From JACCTU01 sp963848525 (lineage in GTDB: Bacteria > Actinomycetota > Thermoleophilia > Gaiellales > Gaiellaceae), in the NCBI GenBank assembly GCA_963848525.1, contig CAWKDZ010000002.1:620001-684000 (forward strand): a stretch of DNA of 64,000 bases, given 5' to 3'. Position 1 is the stretch's first letter; every line of letters begins with the position of its first letter. Positions 40,388 to 48,352 of the stretch are shown piece after piece. The notes beneath the pieces are model-generated. The model was given only the letters and a program-made list of their open reading frames with translations, was not told the origin of the DNA and did not search any database. The translations under genes and the position numbers were made by a program.

Positions 40388-41794
40388 CTAGCCCGGGCGT
40401 TCGAGCCGCGACGCGCGCGGGCGGAGACGTCGACTGTCTCTCGCCGCACGAACGCGCCGTGCTCCGAAGGGCGGGACCAAAAGGTAGGACGCGAGCAGCG
40501 CCGCGACGGCGGCTGCTGCGGCGCTCGCTCCCGAGACACCGGATGCGCCGCCGGCCGACGCGCTCAGCGGGATCGACGGCCACGAGATCGGCAGCGGCGG
40601 CCGTGAGGGAGCGAGCGGCTCGGGGGCACGCGAGCGCTGGGCGGCGCGCGCCTCGGACGTCGGCCGGAACCAGGCGCCCGCGGGGCCGGCGCCCACCGCC
40701 TGCTGCGGCTGAGGGGTGAACGCCGGTCGCGAGCGCTCCTTAGCGGGGGGCGCCGCGGCGGCCTGGAGGCCGGGCGGCAGCACCGACCCGAGCTCGGGAA
40801 GGTTCGTCGGGAGCGGCACGACCACCGTGGGCAGCACCACCACCGGAAGCTGAGGGACGACCGCGGCCGTCAACGCCGACGCGGCCTCGAACATCGTCGC
40901 GATCAGCGTCCCGACGGCGGGGGCGCCCGGCGGCGCGCGGGGCGCTGTGACCGGAACCGTCGGTAGAGGAATCGTGGGTATGGGCGCCGGTGTCGATGCC
41001 GCCAGCGTCTGCCCGACCGTCTGCGCGATCGTGTTCACGGTCGTCGCAGTCGTCTGCGTGATCGCCGCGATCGTCTGGGTCACGGGGCCGTTGTCGCCGG
41101 GGCTCGCGACGCGAATCGACACATTCAAATTTTGCGGCTGATACTGCGTCGGGGCTCCTTGATACTGCCCGGCACCTTGCGGCGGGTCACAGTTGTGGTT
41201 CCAATTCCAGGTCCAGGTTCCGCTCGCGTTGTTGATCGTGCCGGGGTTCGGAGGGGCAGCCGGAGGGGTGGCGCAGTTCCAGTTCCAATTCCAGATCCAT
41301 GTGGTCGGAAGAGATGAGGAAGCGGAATTGGGAGCCGCTATCTCGGGCGCCTCCTGCTGACGCTGGGTGGGCGTCGAGGAGCTCGTCAGCGGCAGTGCGT
41401 GCGCGTCCGGCCGGACGGTCTGGGCCGGCGCTGCAGCCGCTGCGGGGGCGGATTGCGACTGCGGGGCCGAATCTGCCGTTGGAACCGGGTGATACTGCTC
41501 TTGCGGCGCTTGATACTGCGCCTGGGCAGGAGCCGACGCGGGCGACGGGGGCGTCGGAACCGCGATCGGGAGGGGTGTCGGGGCGACCGGCGGGGTCGGG
41601 ACCGCGACCGGTGGGGCGACCGGGGCGGCCGGAGGCGCCGGAACGCTCGCCAGCGCCTGCGCGACCATCGCGGTCACCTCATTTGCCGATGGAACCACAG
41701 GTAGATCTTGCGCCGCCGCCGTCCCGGCTGTGGCGAAATAGAGACCTACAACGACTGCAACAGTTTGTCGACTTCTGTGGGGCGTGCTCTCTAT
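40388..41794 (-). CDS. Secreted Pro-rich protein with WNW motifs and C-terminal membrane anchor
   Basis: A signal-like region (TVAVVVGLYFATAGTAAAQ) precedes Pro/Ala-rich linkers, two Trp-Asn motifs (WIWNWNWNC near 166 and WTWNWNHNC near 194), and NVSIRVASPGDNGPVTQT near 224, which copies the repeat motif of the protein at 37970. The end has a hydrophobic helix (SAAAAAVAALLASYLLVPPF, about 424-443) and an Arg-rich tail, so it is probably surface-anchored. The start is unresolved: no ATG/GTG/TTG lies in frame before the signal. The end given is an ATA codon. ATG at 41822 would fit if one base (perhaps in a CCCC run near 41780) is extra. Confidence 0.75.
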   Translation of the reverse strand: MESTPHRSRQTVAVVVGLYFATAGTAAAQDLPVVPSANEVTAMVAQALASVPAPPAAPVAPPVAVPTPPVAPTPLPIAVPTPPSPASAPAQAQYQAPQEQYHPVPTADSAPQSQSAPAAAAAPAQTVRPDAHALPLTSSSTPTQRQQEAPEIAAPNSASSSLPTTWIWNWNWNCATPPAAPPNPGTINNASGTWTWNWNHNCDPPQGAGQYQGAPTQYQPQNLNVSIRVASPGDNGPVTQTIAAITQTTATTVNTIAQTVGQTLAASTPAPIPTIPLPTVPVTAPRAPPGAPAVGTLIATMFEAASALTAAVVPQLPVVVLPTVVVPLPTNLPELGSVLPPGLQAAAAPPAKERSRPAFTPQPQQAVGAGPAGAWFRPTSEARAAQRSRAPEPLAPSRPPLPISWPSIPLSASAGGASGVSGASAAAAAVAALLASYLLVPPFGARRVRAARDSRRLRPRASRLERPG

Positions 41795-41905
41795 GTACCC
41801 GCCAAGCGCACGGCCGAGCCATAAAACCTCGGCGATTACTTCGTTGTCTTTACGGCGAAGGTGCGTTACAGTCGTTCTTGGTTCTCTCGAAAAGGGGCGG
41901 TAGAG

Positions 41906-42703
41906 GTGAAGGACGCGGAACGAGAGCAACTGATCGTCCAGTACCTCCCCCTCGTTCGCTCCGTCGCCCGCCGCTTCGCTTCGGCGAACGCGGAGCTCGA
42001 GGACCTCGTCCAGGTCGGCACGATCGGCCTGATCAAGGCGGTCGACCGGTTCGACGCGACCCGCGGCGTCGACTTCGCGGCCTACGCGCGACCCACGGTG
42101 ACCGGCGAGATCCAGCGCCACCTGCGCGACGCGGTCCCGACCGTGCGTCCCCCCCGCCGGCTGCACGAGCTCAGCGGCCGGCTGCGACGGCTGCGCCGCG
42201 AGCTCGGCGGACGGCTCGGCCGCCCGGCTACGCTCACCGAGCTCGCGCAAGCCGCGGGAACGTCGGAGGCCGAAGCCGGCGAGGCCGAGGCGCTCGAGGG
42301 CGCGCGCTCGCCGCTGTCGCTCGAGGCTGCGGCCGGCGGCGTCGATCCCTACCGCGCGAGTGACGACCGGATGCTCGTCGCCTCGTGCCTCGACGCGCTT
42401 CCGCGGCGCGAGCGCCGGATCCTCGAGCTCCGCTTCTACGAGGGCCTGACGCAGCGTGAGATCGCGCGCACGCTCGGCCTTTCGCAGATCCACGTGTCGC
42501 GGCTGATCGCGGGCTCGCTCGAGACGTTGCGCGCCGAACTCGACGCCGCGCAGCCGAAAAGACCGGTTACGGCGATTGTGCTACCAGTCCCAAAGCCATA
42601 CACTGATTCGCATGGCGCAGCAGGCGGCCAAACGCGCCGAGGTCACGAAGCCCGCGTACAGCGGCCGGTTGCTGCTGCGTATGCCGCCCGAGCTTCACGC
42701 TGA
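41906..42703 (+). CDS. RNA polymerase sigma factor, SigB/SigF type
   Basis: GTG at 41906 with AGGGGCGG upstream. Region 2 (ELEDLVQVGTIGLIKAVDRFD and FAAYARPTVTGEIQRHLRD), region 3 and region 4 (LPRRERRILELRFYEGLTQREI, HVSRLIAGSLETLRAEL) match the SigB/SigF stress group. The last 35 residues run over the next gene and have no similarity to sigma factors, so the true stop may be altered by another indel. It is divergent from the WNW protein and could control the secreted-protein block. No anti-sigma factor is adjacent. Confidence 0.85.
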   Translation: MKDAEREQLIVQYLPLVRSVARRFASANAELEDLVQVGTIGLIKAVDRFDATRGVDFAAYARPTVTGEIQRHLRDAVPTVRPPRRLHELSGRLRRLRRELGGRLGRPATLTELAQAAGTSEAEAGEAEALEGARSPLSLEAAAGGVDPYRASDDRMLVASCLDALPRRERRILELRFYEGLTQREIARTLGLSQIHVSRLIAGSLETLRAELDAAQPKRPVTAIVLPVPKPYTDSHGAAGGQTRRGHEARVQRPVAAAYAARASR

Positions 42704-42929
42704 GGTCGCGCGTCACGCAGAGCGCGAGCAGCAGAGCCTGAACCAGTTCATCACCGGGGCGGTCTCCGAGGCCGTCGGCTGGGAAGAGGGCGGGAAGCGC
42801 TCCGGACGCTCCCGGCTCACGTCGCCCCGCGCGCTCACGGCCGCGCTCGTGGTCAACCTCGTCGTGCTCGCCGTCGCGGGCACGGCCGCGATCGCCCTGC
42901 TCGTCCTCGTCTGGCGCGGATCGGCCTGA
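42612..42929 (+). CDS. Ribbon-helix-helix protein with C-terminal membrane helix
   Basis: The 105-residue protein has SGRLLLRMPPELHAEVARHAEREQQSLNQFI, a HicB/CopG-type RHH DNA-binding motif, and a C-terminal transmembrane helix (LVVNLVVLAVAGTAAIALLVLV) with a short outer end. A membrane-tethered RHH is unusual; it might sequester a regulator at the membrane. It overlaps the sigma gene by about 90 bases and the next gene start by four bases. Confidence 0.72.
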   Translation: MAQQAAKRAEVTKPAYSGRLLLRMPPELHAEVARHAEREQQSLNQFITGAVSEAVGWEEGGKRSGRSRLTSPRALTAALVVNLVVLAVAGTAAIALLVLVWRGSA

Positions 42930-44548
42930 GCCACATCACCAAGCTGCTGGTCGCGAACCGCGGCGAGATTGCCCTGCGCGTCTTTCGGGCGTGCCGGGAA
43001 CTCGGGATCGCCACCGTCGCGGTCGCGCCTCCCGACGACCGGGGCTCGCTGCACGCCCGCTCGGCCGACGAGACCGTCGAGATCGCTTCCTACCTCGACG
43101 CCGGCGAGCACGTTCGGGCCGCTGCGTCGTCGGGGGCGGACACGATCCACCCGGGCTACGGCTTCCTCGCCGAGAACGCGGAGTTCGCCCGTCACGTCGA
43201 GGCAGCCGGGCTCGTCTGGGTCGGGCCGCCGCCTGCCGCGCTCGAAGCGGCCGGGGACAAGCTCGAGTCGAAGCGGATCGCCCGCGAGGCCGGCGTGCGG
43301 GTCGTCGAGGCAGGCGAGCCCCACGAGCTCGGCTATCCCCTGATCCTGAAGGCGGCGGCCGGCGGCGGCGGGCGCGGGATGCGCGTCGTTCGCGCGGCGG
43401 ACGAGCTCGACGACGCGCTCGCCGCGGCGCGGCGAGAGGCCCAGGCGGCGTTCGGGGACGACGCCGTGTTCGCGGAGCGCTACGTCGAACGACCGCGGCA
43501 CGTGGAGATCCAGCTCCTCGCCGATGCGCACGGCAACGTCGTCTCCCTAGGCGAGCGCGAGTGCTCCGTGCAGCGCCGGCACCAGAAGGTGCTCGAGGAG
43601 GCCCCCTCCCCCGCGCTCGACCCGGCGCTGCGCACGCGCATGAGCGAGGGGGCCGTCGCGTTCGCGCGGGCGATCGGCTACCGCAGCGCCGGCACGGCCG
43701 AGTTCATGCTCGACGGTCGGGACTTCTGGTTCCTCGAGCTGAACGGGCGGATCCAGGTCGAGCACCCGGTCACGGAGCTCGTGACGGGCGTCGACCTCGT
43801 CCAGGAGCAGCTCCGGATCGCGGGGGGCGAGCCGCTCGGGGCAAGTAACACAGTGTTACTTGGCCACGCGGTCGAGGTGCGGCTCTACGCCGAGGACCCC
43901 CGCACGTTCCTCCCCCAGGCCGGCAGGCTCGACCGCCTTCGGCTTCCGAACGGGATCCGCGTGGACGCGGGCGTCGAGGAGGGCGACGAGGTCTCGGTCG
44001 CCTACGACCCGATGATCGCCAAGCTCGTCGCGCACGGAGACACCCGCGACGAAGCGCTCGACACGCTCGCCGCAGCACTCGCGGACACCGAGGTCGAGGG
44101 CGTGACGACGAACCTGCCGTTCCTGCGCTGGCTCGTGCGCCATCCGAACGTCCGCGCCGGCAGGACGACGACCGCCTTCCTGGTCGAGAACCCGCCGCTC
44201 TCCGAGCCGCCGGCGCGAGCACCGGACGCGCCGTGGCGGGGCGGCTGGCGGCTGAACCTCGGCGCGCCGGGCCCCCACGCCCCGCCCGACGTCGACCAGG
44301 CGAGTCGCGACCACGGAGCGCCGGGCGCGGAGCAGAGCACGCTGACCGCGCCGATGCCGGGCACGGTGATCCGGGTCGAGGTGAAGCCGGGCGACAAGGT
44401 GGAGCCGCGGCAGACGCTGCTCGTGCTCGAGGCGATGAAGATGGAGACGCCCGTCGTCTCGCCCTACGAGGCGGTCGTGCGCGAGGTGCACGTGCGCGAG
44501 GGCGACCGGGTCGCGGGCGGGACGCTGCTCGTCGAGCTGGACGAGTAG
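42926..44548 (+). CDS. Biotin carboxylase/BCCP subunit, methylcrotonyl-CoA carboxylase alpha type; probable CTG start
   Basis: The 540-residue protein has a biotin carboxylase part (KLLVANRGEIALRVFRACREL at the N-terminus, AAGGGGRGM ATP-grasp loop, ELNGRIQVEHPVTELVTG) and a C-terminal biotinyl domain with the biotin Lys in LEAMKMETPV. It should pair with the carboxyltransferase at 29389. No ATG, GTG or TTG precedes the conserved N-terminus; CTG at 42926 overlaps the TGA of the RHH gene as CTGA and is taken as start. Confidence 0.87.
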   Translation: MSHITKLLVANRGEIALRVFRACRELGIATVAVAPPDDRGSLHARSADETVEIASYLDAGEHVRAAASSGADTIHPGYGFLAENAEFARHVEAAGLVWVGPPPAALEAAGDKLESKRIAREAGVRVVEAGEPHELGYPLILKAAAGGGGRGMRVVRAADELDDALAAARREAQAAFGDDAVFAERYVERPRHVEIQLLADAHGNVVSLGERECSVQRRHQKVLEEAPSPALDPALRTRMSEGAVAFARAIGYRSAGTAEFMLDGRDFWFLELNGRIQVEHPVTELVTGVDLVQEQLRIAGGEPLGASNTVLLGHAVEVRLYAEDPRTFLPQAGRLDRLRLPNGIRVDAGVEEGDEVSVAYDPMIAKLVAHGDTRDEALDTLAAALADTEVEGVTTNLPFLRWLVRHPNVRAGRTTTAFLVENPPLSEPPARAPDAPWRGGWRLNLGAPGPHAPPDVDQASRDHGAPGAEQSTLTAPMPGTVIRVEVKPGDKVEPRQTLLVLEAMKMETPVVSPYEAVVREVHVREGDRVAGGTLLVELDE

Positions 44549-44549
44549 G

Positions 44550-45116
44550 TCAGGCCGAGGCCGGTGCCGCTTCCGCGGCGGTCCGGAAGCGCCAGACGCT
44601 GTACGCGACCGCGAGCGCGATCGCGCCGGCCATCAACACGAGCACGACCACGTCGTCGCCGGTCGGCTTGAGCGCCATCACCGCCACGACCGTGAACAGC
44701 ACGACGAGGTCGACGCGGCCGATCAGGAAGAGTTTGCGCACCTCCGCCATCGCCGCCTGGCTCATGCCGCCGTCGCGCTCCATCACCGCGCTGACGCGAC
44801 GGACCTGCGGCGAGATGAAGGCGACGCCCGTGAGGAAGGTCATCCCGTAGCCGACGAGGCCGAGGACGATCCAGAGGTCACCGAACGTCCACGGGCCTTC
44901 GATCGTGGCGAGGATGCCGAGGACGAGGACCACGAGCGACGAGGGGATGAACAACCGGTTGGCCGCCCAATCGGCGTCGTCGAGCAGCCCCTGGATGCGC
45001 ACGACATCTCGGCTCGCGTCGGCCTTGAAGCCCAGAACCTGGAGCAGGAACCCGGAGCCGAGCCAAATGATCGCGAACGCGATGTGCAGGAACACCAGGA
45101 CCTCGTAGTACGACAA
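44550..45116 (-). CDS. DUF2269-family membrane protein
   Basis: The 188-residue integral membrane protein has about five hydrophobic segments and begins YYEVLVFLHIAFAIIWLGSG, the His-containing helix characteristic of DUF2269, followed by FIPSSLVVLVLGILATIEGPWTF. The His residues might bind a haem or metal. Function unknown. It converges with the carboxylase gene with only one base between stops. Confidence 0.78.
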   Translation of the reverse strand: MSYYEVLVFLHIAFAIIWLGSGFLLQVLGFKADASRDVVRIQGLLDDADWAANRLFIPSSLVVLVLGILATIEGPWTFGDLWIVLGLVGYGMTFLTGVAFISPQVRRVSAVMERDGGMSQAAMAEVRKLFLIGRVDLVVLFTVVAVMALKPTGDDVVVLVLMAGAIALAVAYSVWRFRTAAEAAPASA

Positions 45117-45160
45117 CGCCTCTCCTCTCTCGACCGCGGAAGTGCGCGAAGGCTATTCGG

Positions 45161-46129
45161 CTACGCCGACGCCTTCAAGGCCACGCCGGTGAGCAGCTCC
45201 CGCACGATCCGGTCGCCGGCCAGCGCCGTGACGTCCGCCGACCCAGGCGCCGTCGGGATGATCTCGACGAGGTCGGCGCCGACGACGTCGAGCCGCGAAG
45301 CAGCTTCGCGGACGGCCCAGAGGAGCTCGCCCGTGGTCAGTCCGCCCGGCTCGGGCGTGCCGGTGCCGGGGGCGAAGGCGGGGTCGAGGACGTCGATGTC
45401 GATCGTCACGAAGGTTGGGCCCCCGCCGAGCACGCGGAGCGCGTCTTCCAGCACTGCGCGGATTCCACGCTCGCGGACGTCGTGCATGAAGTGGCTCGTG
45501 ATCCCGCGCTCTCGCTGCCACGCGAACTCGCGCTCGGTCGGCCAATAGCCGCGTAGGCCGATCTGCACGTAGCGCGCTGGGTCGACGTGGCCGGCCTCCA
45601 CGAGCCGGTACATCGGCGTGCCGTGCGAGCGCTCGACACCGAAGACCTCGGAGCCGGTGTCGGCGTGCGTGTCGAAGTGCAGTAGGCCGACGGCCCCGCG
45701 CCGTGCGGCCACCGCGCGAACGTTCGGCTCCGTGATCGAGTGGTCGCCGCCGAGGACGATCGGGATCGCGCCCGCGTCGACGACCTCCCCGACCACGCGC
45801 TCGATCGCCGCGTGCGAGGCGGCCGCGTCGGCCGGGATGACTGGTGCGTCGCCGTAGTCGACGATCCTCAGGACGCGGAACGCGTCGACCTTGGCCTCGA
45901 GATGCGGCCCCGGCGGGCAGCTCGCCGCACGGATCGCGCGCGGCGCGAAGCGGGCGCCGGGCCGGTCCGAGACGAGGTCGTCGGTCGGCGCCCCGACGAT
46001 CGCCACGTCGAACCCCGCGAGGTCGCGCGGGTCCTGCGTGTACGGCGCCGACCCGAACGTCAGCAGCCCGGCGTAGTCCGGCTTGTCGCCGAGCGGCTGC
46101 CACCGCTCGAGTGGGTCGACTGGGCTCAG
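45161..46129 (-). CDS. Agmatinase/arginase-family ureohydrolase; probable CTG start
   Basis: The enzyme has the binuclear manganese motifs GGDHSIT (near 145), HFDTHADTG and VTIDIDVLDPAFAPGTGTPEPGG. The last is typical of agmatinases and related guanidino hydrolases; the precise substrate is not set by the sequence. The frame upstream runs through the SCP2 gene on the same strand and has no start until 46324, which is implausible. CTG at 46129 overlaps the SCP2 TGA as CTGA and gives 322 residues, the normal length. Confidence 0.85.
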   Translation of the reverse strand: MSPVDPLERWQPLGDKPDYAGLLTFGSAPYTQDPRDLAGFDVAIVGAPTDDLVSDRPGARFAPRAIRAASCPPGPHLEAKVDAFRVLRIVDYGDAPVIPADAAASHAAIERVVGEVVDAGAIPIVLGGDHSITEPNVRAVAARRGAVGLLHFDTHADTGSEVFGVERSHGTPMYRLVEAGHVDPARYVQIGLRGYWPTEREFAWQRERGITSHFMHDVRERGIRAVLEDALRVLGGGPTFVTIDIDVLDPAFAPGTGTPEPGGLTTGELLWAVREAASRLDVVGADLVEIIPTAPGSADVTALAGDRIVRELLTGVALKASA

Positions 46130-46428
46130 AAGAGCTTCTGCAGCTTCATCGCGGCGCCCATGTCGCCCTTGATCTTGAGCTTGCCGCTCATGTAGGCGGA
46201 CGTGGGGTTCATGTCGCCGGAGGCGATCTTCTCGAAGTCCTCCTGCGAGGTCGTGAGCGTCACGTCGGCCTCGCCCGCGCCTTCGCTGACGGAGACCTTG
46301 CCGTCGCGGACGTCGACCTTCCACTGGCCGGCGCCCTCGATGTCGAACAGGTAGGAGTTGTTCACGCCGGCCGTCTTGGCAGGGTCGACGCGCGTTTCCA
46401 GGGTGTCGAAGAACTCTTTGGTATTCAT
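46126..46428 (-). CDS. SCP2 sterol-carrier-type lipid-binding protein
   Basis: The 100-residue protein matches the SCP2 domain: VNNSYLFDIEGAGQWKVDV, DVTLTTSQEDFEKIASGDMNP and KLKIKGDMGAAMKLQKL at the C-terminus. Such proteins bind acyl-CoAs or lipids in a hydrophobic tunnel. It is coupled to the ureohydrolase downstream by CTGA overlap, although a functional link is not obvious. Confidence 0.88.
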   Translation of the reverse strand: MNTKEFFDTLETRVDPAKTAGVNNSYLFDIEGAGQWKVDVRDGKVSVSEGAGEADVTLTTSQEDFEKIASGDMNPTSAYMSGKLKIKGDMGAAMKLQKLF

Positions 46429-46446
46429 AAGTCGCGAGCCTAGCGG

Positions 46447-46659
46447 CTAGGCAGCAGCAGGAAGGTGCCTACGGATCAAGGCGCGCGAGAGCTCCCACTG
46501 CGCCTCGACGATCCGCACGCGGTTCGCCTCGAGCGTCTCGCCGGCGGCGTGCTCGGCGCGCAGCTGCTGCCGCTCGCGCGAGAGTCCTTCGATCCGGTCG
46601 AGGAGCGACTCGACGCTGGGGCGGGCCACAGGCCGCATCACACGTTCTCGTATCGGCAC
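46447..46659 (-). CDS. DUF2630-like small helical protein
   Basis: The 70-residue helical protein (SVESLLDRIEGLSRERQQL, HAAGETLEANRVRIVEAQWELSRALIRR) has the short two-helix layout with a W and the L/E-rich heptads of DUF2630. A Met seven residues in is an alternative start. Function unknown. Confidence 0.6.
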   Translation of the reverse strand: MPIRERVMRPVARPSVESLLDRIEGLSRERQQLRAEHAAGETLEANRVRIVEAQWELSRALIRRHLPAAA

Positions 46660-46738
46660 GGTGATCGTATGGCTGAAATCCGGCGAACGCCTGCACGAGT
46701 GAGGCTAGGAAAGGCGTCGGATAGCATCCCCGGCCGCC

Positions 46739-47872
46739 TTGGACTACGACCTCACGCAGGAGCACGAGCTCGTCCGGCAGACCGTCCGCGAGTTCGCCGA
46801 GCGGCGGGTTGCCCCGGTCGCGGAGGAGCTCGACCGCGAGGGCCGTTTTCCCTACGAGCTCGTCGCCGAGCTGGCCGAGCTCGGGCTGATGGGGATGACG
46901 ATCCCCGAGGAGTACGGCGGCGCGGGCGCCGACACGGTCTCCTACGCGATCGCGATCGAGGAGCTGACGCGGATCGACTCGTCGGTCGCGATCACCGTCG
47001 CGGCCCACCACTCCCTCGGCACGCTGCCGATCTACTACTACGGCACCGAGGAGCAGAAGCGCGAGTGGCTGCCGGACCTCGCCTCCGGCCGCAAGCTCGC
47101 CGCGTTCGGGCTCACCGAGGCCGGCGCCGGCTCCGACGCCGGCAACGCGCGCACGACCGCCGAGCTCCGCGACGGGAGCTGGGTGATCAACGGCTCCAAG
47201 ATGTTCATCACGAACGCGGGCACGGACATCACCGCGTGCGTGACGATCACCGCCCGCACCGGGGACGACGAGATCTCGAACATCGTCGTCCCGAACGGGA
47301 CGCCCGGCTACACGGTCGCGCCGGCGATGAAGAAGCTCGGCTGGCGCGCCTCCGACACGCGCGAGCTCTCGTTCGAGAACTGCGAGGTGCCTGAGTCGAA
47401 CCTGCTCGGCCCGCGCGGCAACGGCTTCAAGCAGTTCCTCGAGATCCTCGACGGCGGCCGGATCTCGGTCGCGGCGATGGGCGTCGGGCTGGCACAGGGA
47501 GCGTACGACCTCGCCTACGCGTACGCGCAGGAGCGCGAGCAGTTCGGCAAGCCGATCGCGCACTTCCAGGCGGTCAAGTTCGCGCTCGCCGACATGGCGA
47601 CCGAGATCGAGGCCGGGCGCGCGCTCGTCTACAAGGCGGCGTGGCTGAAGGACCAGGGACGGGAGTTCGCACGCGAGGCGGCGATGGCGAAGCTCTACAC
47701 CGGGCTGCTCTCGAACCGGGCCGCGAACGCCGCGCTCCAGATCCACGGCGGGTACGGCTTCATGGAGGAGTCCGCGATCTCGCGCCTCTTCCGCGACCAG
47801 AAGATCCTCGAGATCGGCGAAGGCACGAACGAGGTGCAGCGGATGGTGATCGCCCGCCACCTCGGGCTGTGA
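46739..47872 (+). CDS. Acyl-CoA dehydrogenase
   Basis: TTG at 46739 opens LDYDLTQEHELVRQTVREF. FAD-binding loops FGLTEAGAGSDAG and FITNAG, and the C-terminal domain with IHGGYGFMEESAISRLFRDQKILEIGEGTNEVQ, are present. The catalytic Glu of the general group lies in the latter (EGTNEVQ). The sequence resembles short-chain, butyryl or branched-chain acyl-CoA dehydrogenases, consistent with an isovaleryl- or methylbutyryl-CoA role with the carboxylase genes. It is coupled to the next gene by GTGA. Confidence 0.9.
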   Translation: MDYDLTQEHELVRQTVREFAERRVAPVAEELDREGRFPYELVAELAELGLMGMTIPEEYGGAGADTVSYAIAIEELTRIDSSVAITVAAHHSLGTLPIYYYGTEEQKREWLPDLASGRKLAAFGLTEAGAGSDAGNARTTAELRDGSWVINGSKMFITNAGTDITACVTITARTGDDEISNIVVPNGTPGYTVAPAMKKLGWRASDTRELSFENCEVPESNLLGPRGNGFKQFLEILDGGRISVAAMGVGLAQGAYDLAYAYAQEREQFGKPIAHFQAVKFALADMATEIEAGRALVYKAAWLKDQGREFAREAAMAKLYTGLLSNRAANAALQIHGGYGFMEESAISRLFRDQKILEIGEGTNEVQRMVIARHLGL

Positions 47873-48336
47873 CCGAACGGCGCGCGCTGCTGTGCGCAGG
47901 CGCCGGCCTGCTCGTCCTGGTGCTGGGCTGGCTGGTCTGGGGTCGAGGCGGCGACGGCGGCGGCGGGCTTCCCCTGCTCGGCGCGCTCGCGGTCGCGTCG
48001 TTCCTGTTCGCAGCTGCCGTGAACTCGTCGAAGAGCGTGCGGGCGGCGGCGTACGCCGCCGTGGCCGCGCTCGCGTTCCTGGCGGCCGCGGTCGATCCGG
48101 CCACGGGCTACGACCAGCGCAACGTCTTCTGCTTCCTGCTCGGCGTTGTGTTCGCGATCGCCGCTGCGGCGCGCGCCCAACAAAGTGGACAACGGCTCCA
48201 GCAGGAGGCGGGGCCGCGCGGCGAGCGCGCGCTTGCCGCCGTCACCTGGACGACGTCGCTGCTGATGCTCGCCGCGGCACTCACATTCGTGGCAGTGGTC
48301 GTCGTCGGGCTCTGGCTCGCCGGCGGGGGCGGGTAG
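47869..48336 (+). CDS. Small multi-pass membrane protein
   Basis: GTG at 47869 overlaps the preceding TGA. The 155-residue protein has five or so hydrophobic segments (LLVLVLGWLVWG, LGALAVASFLFAAAV, AAYAAVAALAFLAAAV, CFLLGVVFAIAAAA, LLMLAAALTFVAVVVVGLWL). No family is recognised. Its location behind an acyl-CoA dehydrogenase is not informative. Confidence 0.7.
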   Translation: MTERRALLCAGAGLLVLVLGWLVWGRGGDGGGGLPLLGALAVASFLFAAAVNSSKSVRAAAYAAVAALAFLAAAVDPATGYDQRNVFCFLLGVVFAIAAAARAQQSGQRLQQEAGPRGERALAAVTWTTSLLMLAAALTFVAVVVVGLWLAGGGG

Positions 48337-48352
48337 GCCCGGACTTCACCTG

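Noticed and set aside
41823..42493. Extension of the WNW protein frame to 42493 (701 codons)
   Set aside because: The extra N-terminal part lies antisense across the sigma factor, is not hydrophobic and precedes a clear signal peptide, so it is not part of the gene.
45161..46324. Ureohydrolase start at 46324
   Set aside because: This would read through the SCP2 gene in another frame and add unrelated Arg-rich residues. CTG at 46129 fits the family length.
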